Notes under the pieces: generated by a model
Told to the model about the DNA's origin: nothing
The model's input: only the letters and a program-made list of their open reading frames with translations
Databases searched by the model: none
Source of the DNA: Firmicutes bacterium UBA5496
GTDB taxonomy: Bacteria; Bacillota; Proteinivoracia; UBA4975
Length of the DNA: 6,456 nucleotides
Reading direction: 5' to 3'
Assembly (NCBI GenBank): GCA_002427015.1
Contig: DIPE01000111.1
Coordinates: forward strand, 11,786 to 18,241
Program-made: the position numbers and the translations under genes
Shown here: positions 1 through 4,073 of the stretch, piece after piece
Position numbering within the stretch: position 1 is the stretch's first letter
How the letters are laid out: every line of letters starts with the position of its first letter

Positions 1-2
1 GC

Positions 3-2045
3 TACCTGGTTACCGGGCTCTCTGCCGGGAAGCATACAGCCGTGTTCAGCCGGGAGGGTTATGGTACCAAGACTTATGTTGTCAATATTGCCGCTGAACG
101 CTGTTCAGTGCTGAACGCAGATTTAGTGGGGATGGACCCCGGGAAGATTTCTCTGCGGGGGGCTGTGGTAGATAAAGCCACTGACCTGCCCCTGGAGGAA
201 GCAGAAGTGGCCGCGGAAATCCTGTCGGCATCAGGAGCATGGGTTTTAGCCACCAAGGTTAAGACCGACAGCAATGGCGTTTACTATTTCACTAATTCCG
301 GCGGCGAAGATACCTTCAAATTCGGAAGCAAAGTGCGCCTGACTATCAGGAAGGATGCTGATGCCGACTTCCGCAACGGATATCATCCTGTAGTTTTGAA
401 CCTTGAGTTAAAGAAGGATAGTGTAGCCAATCTCGCCCCCGGCGCGGAAATGGTCCGGGTTAAGCCCATGAACCTATCCGGCCGGGGCACCGAGCCCGAC
501 GGCACTGCAGTGGGCGGCAAATCGGTTACTCTGTATTATGGAGACAGATTTATTGCCGCAGATACCAATGCTCAGGGGGATTACCTGTTCCAGGACCTCA
601 CCTTGCCTACGGGAAAATACACTGTTCTCATGGATTATGCCGGCAACGAGCAGGCCATGTACTGCCGGGACATCAGCGTCAGCGAAGGCAGGGACCTGAG
701 GCATGACATCAAACTGCAGCGGGGATACCAGGTCAGGGTAGAGACAAAAGCAGAAAAAGACGGAGAACTGTTCAGAGAAGGCGCCGTTTACAACGCCGCC
801 CTCCTGCAGGGGGGGGCAGTCCTCGCTGCGGAATCGGCGGCAGTGATTGATAACGGGAAAATCCTTGCCTTTAGCTGGAGCCGGATTGCCCCGGGCAGCT
901 ACACCGTTCGTATCAGCGGCGATTATGTCCTTACCAAGACTTTCTCAATCCAGGTCTACAGCTCCGATTATTCCTCAGTCAACCAGCGGGTGAACAGGGC
1001 CGGGGCGATTAAGGGGACAGTAAAGAAAGATGGCGGGGCTCTGAATGGAGCCAAAGTTGAACTGGTCAATACCAGCGGCCAGACTGTGGCCGCGGTGATA
1101 ACCGGCAGCGACGGCAGGTATTGTTTCGGGGGTCTGGCCGGCAGCAGCAAGTATACCTTGCGCGCTTCTGGAGCAGGCTACCGGACCGAGGTATCCGGGC
1201 AGTTAGTAGTTGCTGTCAATGAGGACCGGGTACATGATTTTGCCCTGCCCGTCATGCTTCCGACCGGGTCTGTCTCCGGCACCGTGCGCGCCGCCGGCAC
1301 ATTGATCCCCGCCGCCGGGGCGAAGATAGACTTCCGGGCGCTCAGCGTTCCCGGTTACTCCCAGGGCGCGAAAGTGAAAGATACTAATGTTTTAGCTAAC
1401 GGAACCTATCTAGCTGATCTCAATCCCGGGGCTTATACCGTCGTCATCTCTGCCCCCGGCAAATATGAAACTCTGGAAGCAGTCCTGACAGTGGCCGCCG
1501 GTGACGTGGTTACTGACCGCAACTTCAGGCTCCAGCCCGGGGGCAACGCCAGGCTGACGGTAACAGTGCGGGACAGCGCCAACCGGGCAGTATCGCCGAT
1601 TTCTCTCACGGATAAATGGGGGGACACGGTTACTGAGACTACAAGCAACGGCACGGCGGTATTCAAGAATCTCTCAGCCGGCGCCTACCTGCTTAAAGCT
1701 AAGGCCACAGGTCACGAAGAATTGGCGGAGACAATTGAAGTCCCCAAGGGGACTGCAGTTTCCCGGAGTTTCACCCTGTTAGCCAGCTCAAAAGTGCGGA
1801 TAGTGGAATTTTGGGTATTAGGCGAGAACAATACTTCGGTGAAGGACGCCAGAATACTGGTCATGGCGGGAACGGAGAAGGTGGCAGAGGGCAAAACCCT
1901 GAGCACAGGTAAATTGCAGCTCCGCCTCCCTGCCGGCACCTACAAGGCCATGATCTATGGGGATAGGTACTTCCTGGAGACAGTGGAATTCAAGGTGGCC
2001 ACCAAAGATATGGTTATCCCCGTAATTCGCCTGGAGAAGTGGTAG
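3..2045 (+). CDS. Large surface protein of tandem Ig-like/carboxypeptidase-regulatory-like repeats (5' partial)
   Basis: The reading frame is open from the first bases, so the GTG at 42 is not the true start; 680 codons are visible before a TAG at 2043. Counting from the codon at position 3, new beta-sandwich units begin near residues 49, 156, 242, 334, 422, 516 and 596, and the window opens at the end of another (LSAGKHTAVFSREGY). Each unit follows the carboxypeptidase-regulatory/CnaB-like pattern: a GxV opening strand, a 'GAKVEL'-type strand, 'DGRYCFGGL' or 'NGTYLADL', then 'AGxYTVxxxAxGY'. These folds are known as stalks or binding modules of exported proteins, so an extracellular location is likely, but the signal peptide would be upstream. 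The C-terminus (IRLEKW) has no LPXTG motif and no membrane anchor, so any anchoring or enzymatic domain must be N-terminal. No catalytic motif is visible. The gene ends 15 bases before a strong terminator. The repeat fold is fairly sure; the function is unknown. Confidence 0.85.
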   Translation, partial: YLVTGLSAGKHTAVFSREGYGTKTYVVNIAAERCSVLNADLVGMDPGKISLRGAVVDKATDLPLEEAEVAAEILSASGAWVLATKVKTDSNGVYYFTNSGGEDTFKFGSKVRLTIRKDADADFRNGYHPVVLNLELKKDSVANLAPGAEMVRVKPMNLSGRGTEPDGTAVGGKSVTLYYGDRFIAADTNAQGDYLFQDLTLPTGKYTVLMDYAGNEQAMYCRDISVSEGRDLRHDIKLQRGYQVRVETKAEKDGELFREGAVYNAALLQGGAVLAAESAAVIDNGKILAFSWSRIAPGSYTVRISGDYVLTKTFSIQVYSSDYSSVNQRVNRAGAIKGTVKKDGGALNGAKVELVNTSGQTVAAVITGSDGRYCFGGLAGSSKYTLRASGAGYRTEVSGQLVVAVNEDRVHDFALPVMLPTGSVSGTVRAAGTLIPAAGAKIDFRALSVPGYSQGAKVKDTNVLANGTYLADLNPGAYTVVISAPGKYETLEAVLTVAAGDVVTDRNFRLQPGGNARLTVTVRDSANRAVSPISLTDKWGDTVTETTSNGTAVFKNLSAGAYLLKAKATGHEELAETIEVPKGTAVSRSFTLLASSKVRIVEFWVLGENNTSVKDARILVMAGTEKVAEGKTLSTGKLQLRLPAGTYKAMIYGDRYFLETVEFKVATKDMVIPVIRLEKW

Positions 2046-2060
2046 AATCTGTATCTTACA

Positions 2061-2084
2061 GGCCCGCACTGCTGCGGGCCTTTT
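2061..2084 (+). terminator. Intrinsic terminator of the repeat-protein gene
   Basis: A perfect 8-bp GC-rich stem (GGCCCGCA at 2061-2068 with TGCGGGCC at 2073-2080) closes a CTGC loop and is followed by TTTT. It sits 15 bases after the stop codon of the upstream gene. The T-run is short because the group II intron sequence begins at 2086, which may weaken termination. Confidence 0.92.
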
Positions 2085-2085
2085 C

Positions 2086-2466
2086 GTGTGCTCGGCATGA
2101 GTGCCATATATAGGGTGTGAGTCCCGAACAGGGAGGGTGGTAGTAGCTGTAGATTAAGGCAAGGGCGGTCGCAGACTTCGTCTGCTATTCACCTATACAA
2201 TCAAGGTGTCTATCATGAGGTGGAATCTGAAGGAAGCCAGCGGCATACCCCGGGATCAAGGGCACGAACCGCAGGTGAGCCTATAACTGAATGAGTCTGC
2301 AAAGCAAGATATAGTCCGTACCAATGAAGATTGTCAAGAGAAAATGGGGAGGGTACATGAAGGGAACACATCATTTTACCCCGGGGAGACCTGTTAGGGC
2401 GTCAGTTAATCCGGTAGCCTGTGTCGCAGGCATAGACTACATGGGGCCCAATGCCAAATAAGCCAA
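2086..2466 (+). mobile_element. Group IIC intron remnant: 5' end, domain I and domain II only
   Basis: The 5' end GTGTG (2086-2090) matches the GUGYG consensus. The following CTCGGCATGAGTGC, TAGGGTGTGAGTCCCGAAC (2111-2129), GGAATCTGAAGGAAGCC (2222-2238), GGCACGAACC (2261-2270), ATGAAGGGAAC (2357-2367) and CCGGGGAGACCTG (2381-2393) resemble domain I of group IIC introns such as the Oceanobacillus iheyensis intron, as I remember that sequence. A domain II-like stem-loop follows (GCCTG 2417-2421 with CAGGC 2427-2431, flanked by GTAG and CTAC). Resemblance stops near 2466, where a domain III 'CAGAAGTCAGCAG'-type segment would be expected. No reverse transcriptase ORF and no domain V/VI hairpin are present, so it cannot splice alone. 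Insertion directly behind a terminator hairpin is the known target preference of this class. The 3' limit is approximate. Confidence 0.88.
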
Positions 2467-2470
2467 TCTA

Positions 2471-2498
2471 TTGACATCTTGATTAATTTTAGTATAAT
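2471..2498 (+). promoter_or_regulatory. Sigma-A-type promoter, perfect -35 and -10 boxes
   Basis: TTGACA (2471-2476) and TATAAT (2493-2498) are separated by 16 bases of AT-rich sequence. Both hexamers match the housekeeping consensus exactly. Transcription should start near 2505, giving a leader of about 165 nt before the secreted SH3 protein gene at 2671. The -35 box lies only about five bases beyond the point where intron similarity ends. Confidence 0.85.
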
Positions 2499-2529
2499 AA
2501 TAAATAGTGAGACCAGTTAAAACATTTTG

Positions 2530-2592
2530 TACCATATAGTTCTATATCTACTGAAATGCTCGGAGATGCAACTGTATGGTATTTTTATATTT
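2530..2592 (+). promoter_or_regulatory. Terminator-like hairpin in the 5' leader (possible attenuator)
   Basis: TACCATATAGTT (2530-2541) can pair with AACTGTATGGTA (2570-2581): 12 pairs, one of them a G-U wobble, around a 28-nt loop. Five T residues follow at once (2582-2586), then ATATTT. It lies about 25 nt after the predicted transcription start and about 20 nt before the first ribosome binding site. Only three pairs are G-C, so it would be a weak terminator. The overlapping short palindrome ATATAG-TT-CTATAT (2534-2547) would use the same 5' arm and so exclude the long stem. I recognise no riboswitch aptamer. A plain structured leader is the alternative. Confidence 0.4.
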
Positions 2593-2612
2593 GATGGGAA
2601 GGGGTGATAAAA

Positions 2613-2759
2613 ATGGACGATGGACAGCGATTTCTTGACCCACAAATATTAAAAATGGGAGGAACATCAAATGAAAAGACTGTTAGTGGCGATAATTATT
2701 GTGACTATCATTCTTACGACTGTTCCAACTGTTATGGCATCGTCCGGCACTCTTTATGA
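2613..2759 (+). CDS. Possible 48-aa small ORF overlapping the start of the secreted SH3 protein gene
   Basis: An ATG at 2613 follows a strong Shine-Dalgarno match, AAGGGGTGAT (2599-2608), at good spacing. The frame runs 48 codons to a TGA at 2757 and overlaps the next gene by 89 bases in another frame. The peptide begins MDDGQRFLDPQILKMGG and ends in a Cys/Tyr-rich stretch (YCDYHSYDCSNCYG). It has no signal peptide or membrane segment and no family I recognise. The strong ribosome binding site is the main support; the second half could just be the out-of-frame reading of the downstream signal-peptide region. If translated, it may be a leader peptide coupled to, or interfering with, translation from 2671. 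Confidence 0.33.
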   Translation: MDDGQRFLDPQILKMGGTSNEKTVSGDNYCDYHSYDCSNCYGIVRHSL

Positions 2760-3876
2760 GACTAAGAAGTCTGGCGTCCCTATCTGGAGTGAGGCGAGTA
2801 GCTACTCTAAACAAATTCGCAAACTTGATAAGGGGAAACTTGTTACTATTGTTAGTACTAGAAAAAATCGTGCTGGGAGTCTATGGGGTAAAACAGTTAA
2901 TAACTCCTGGATCTATATGGGTAACTTAAAGAGGTCTAGCAAGGCCTTACCCGCCAAGGGCGATTATGTTACCAGTAAGGGCGATGTTCCACTGCGCCAC
3001 ATTCCCGCAGCGGGAGGGAAAGTACAGAAGTATTTACCCAAAGACACAAAAGTCAAGATTGTATCTACCTTCTATACCGACACTGGCGTTCCCTGGGGTT
3101 CCACTTCAGATAAATATGTTGTTTATATGGGCAACCTTATTGCCGTTTCTAAACAAGATTCTATTGACATTCTTGCTCCCCTGACGGATAAGGAATGTAC
3201 TGAGATTTTTATGCAACTAATCAAAGGCAAGGTGAAAGAACAGCTTTTCCCGACTGAAAAGTTAAACCTTAGCTCGGGTGTTAAAATTTCTGCGGGCATA
3301 GCCCTTGATAGGGTAATTAATAGCCCGTGGTTTAATAAACAAAGTGTGAGCAAAAAAACAGCCCTAATTTATCTGAGGATAGCCTATAAGTCTTGGGATG
3401 ACTGTGATGAAATATGGTTTTTAGCGAAAACTTCTACTCCAACCGTAAAAGGAATTATAGTTGCTTCAGCAACACTTAAAAATACCTTTGTCGAATGCAA
3501 GAAGCTGGTGTATGGTAATAAAGAGGTAAAAGAAATTGCAGATACCTATTTGGGAATCTATGAAAATTATATGAATCTCATTGAAGATATACGGCTCACA
3601 GTAATTAGACAAGGGACTCAACATGCATTGACAGGAAAGCTTCTGACTAAGAAGGATATTTCAAAGTTCGAGCAGTTAAGAGTTGAATACTACAACAACT
3701 GCCGGAAGGCTTTGGATGGGTATCTGGATTCGCCTGCCTCTTGGTTTCATCTGAGTTCGAGGAATATGATCAAAAATTTGAAGCTAGAGCTTGAAAATGC
3801 TAGAAAGAATGACTTGAAGGTTTCACTGTATGAGCTATACAAGGATGCCCGAAATGCCATTGAAGCAAGCAACTAA
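2671..3876 (+). CDS. Secreted protein with two SH3-like repeats and an unrecognised C-terminal domain
   Basis: The 401-residue product starts with a Sec signal peptide (MKR, hydrophobic residues 4-18, likely cleavage after VMA at 21-23). Two related bacterial SH3-like repeats follow, about residues 28-90 and 98-160. Each has a 'VP(I/L)' strand, a basic middle, 'K(L/V)xIVST', a W-G pair and a 'YMGNL' ending. Such domains commonly bind peptidoglycan or wall peptides, so a cell-wall or secreted location is likely. Residues 161-401 look mainly helical and charged, with three Cys (245, 277, 344) and Trp/Tyr-rich patches; I recognise no enzyme motif. The start is fixed by GGGAGGA (2657-2663) and an in-frame stop at 2650. 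A consensus promoter lies about 170 bases upstream. Base composition is clearly more AT-rich than both neighbours, which suggests separate ancestry. Function is unknown. Confidence 0.88.
   Translation: MKRLLVAIIIVTIILTTVPTVMASSGTLYETKKSGVPIWSEASSYSKQIRKLDKGKLVTIVSTRKNRAGSLWGKTVNNSWIYMGNLKRSSKALPAKGDYVTSKGDVPLRHIPAAGGKVQKYLPKDTKVKIVSTFYTDTGVPWGSTSDKYVVYMGNLIAVSKQDSIDILAPLTDKECTEIFMQLIKGKVKEQLFPTEKLNLSSGVKISAGIALDRVINSPWFNKQSVSKKTALIYLRIAYKSWDDCDEIWFLAKTSTPTVKGIIVASATLKNTFVECKKLVYGNKEVKEIADTYLGIYENYMNLIEDIRLTVIRQGTQHALTGKLLTKKDISKFEQLRVEYYNNCRKALDGYLDSPASWFHLSSRNMIKNLKLELENARKNDLKVSLYELYKDARNAIEASN
2752..3150 (+). repeat. Internal duplication: two SH3-like units in the secreted protein
   Basis: Unit one spans about 2752-2940 and unit two about 2962-3150. 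They share the ordered residues GVP/DVP, KL-K/LPK, 'IVST', 'LWG/PWG', and 'IYMGNL/VYMGNL', at nearly the same spacing. Sequence between the conserved points has diverged, so the duplication is old or under relaxed constraint. Confidence 0.7.
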
Positions 3877-3901
3877 TAGATTGTCTACTGCTAAATAGTT
3901 C

Positions 3902-3954
3902 CGTAAAAGTTGAATAAGACGAAAACGGATTTTGTTCCCTTAATCAACTTTACG
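3902..3954 (+). other. Long imperfect hairpin downstream of the secreted SH3 protein gene
   Basis: The arms CGTAAAAGTTGAATAAG (3902-3918) and CTTAATCAACTTTACG (3939-3954) pair along nearly their whole length, with one bulged A and one mismatch. The loop can fold further: AC-AAAA (3919-3925, one bulged G) with TTTTGT (3930-3935), leaving CGGA. It begins 25 bases after the stop codon. No T-run follows on either strand, so it is not a standard intrinsic terminator. It could protect the 3' end of the mRNA, be an operator, or be the remains of a small inverted-repeat element. Confidence 0.55.
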
Positions 3955-3959
3955 CAAAG

Positions 3960-3973
3960 TTAATAATTATTAA
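3960..3973. repeat. Perfect 14-bp AT palindrome
   Basis: TTAATAATTATTAA is identical to its reverse complement. It lies five bases after the long hairpin and about 27 bases before the terminator-like hairpin. It could be a binding site for a dimeric regulator, but AT-only palindromes also arise by chance in AT-rich DNA. Confidence 0.35.
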
Positions 3974-4000
3974 GGGGTAGCCATAGAGCAATTTGTGTGT

Positions 4001-4048
4001 ATTCGCCCTCACCGGCAGGAGAAAGCTGGATCGAGGGCGAATTTTATT
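4001..4048 (+). terminator. Intrinsic terminator-like hairpin just before the GH18 gene (terminator or attenuator)
   Basis: ATTCGCCCTC (4001-4010) pairs perfectly with GAGGGCGAAT (4033-4042); inside it CCGGC (4012-4016) can pair with GCTGG (4025-4029) around an AGGAGAAA loop. TTTTATT follows (4042-4048). It is 124 bases after the stop of the preceding gene but only 25 bases before the next ATG, with a ribosome binding site in between. It may end transcription of the upstream gene, or act as an attenuator in the leader of the downstream gene if that promoter is further upstream. Confidence 0.75.
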
Positions 4049-4073
4049 GTACTAAGGGTAGAGGAGGTGGCCA

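Noticed and set aside
42..44. GTG at 42 as the start codon of the first gene
   Set aside because: The frame is open and clearly protein-like back to position 3 (YLVTGLSAGKHTA), with no ribosome binding site before 42; the gene simply enters from upstream.
2115..2119. GTGTG at 2115 as the intron 5' end
   Set aside because: The GTGTG at 2086, followed by CTCGGCATGAGTGC, fits the group IIC 5' end better and sits directly behind the terminator; 2115 falls inside the TAGGGTGTGAGTCCCGAAC internal segment.
2086..2466. A protein-coding gene in the intron-like region
   Set aside because: There is no frame of useful length with a ribosome binding site on either strand, and the sequence reads as structured RNA with group II intron domain I landmarks.
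2505..2600. A known riboswitch (for example c-di-GMP) in the leader of the SH3 gene
   Set aside because: I could not find the conserved core bases of any class I know; only a simple hairpin with a T-run is visible.
3962..3989. A sigma-E-like promoter (CATAGAGC at 3982-3989) for the GH18 gene
   Set aside because: Only the CATA core and one further base fit the sporulation -10 consensus and the -35 region is poor; too weak to report although the enzyme family would suit sporulation control.
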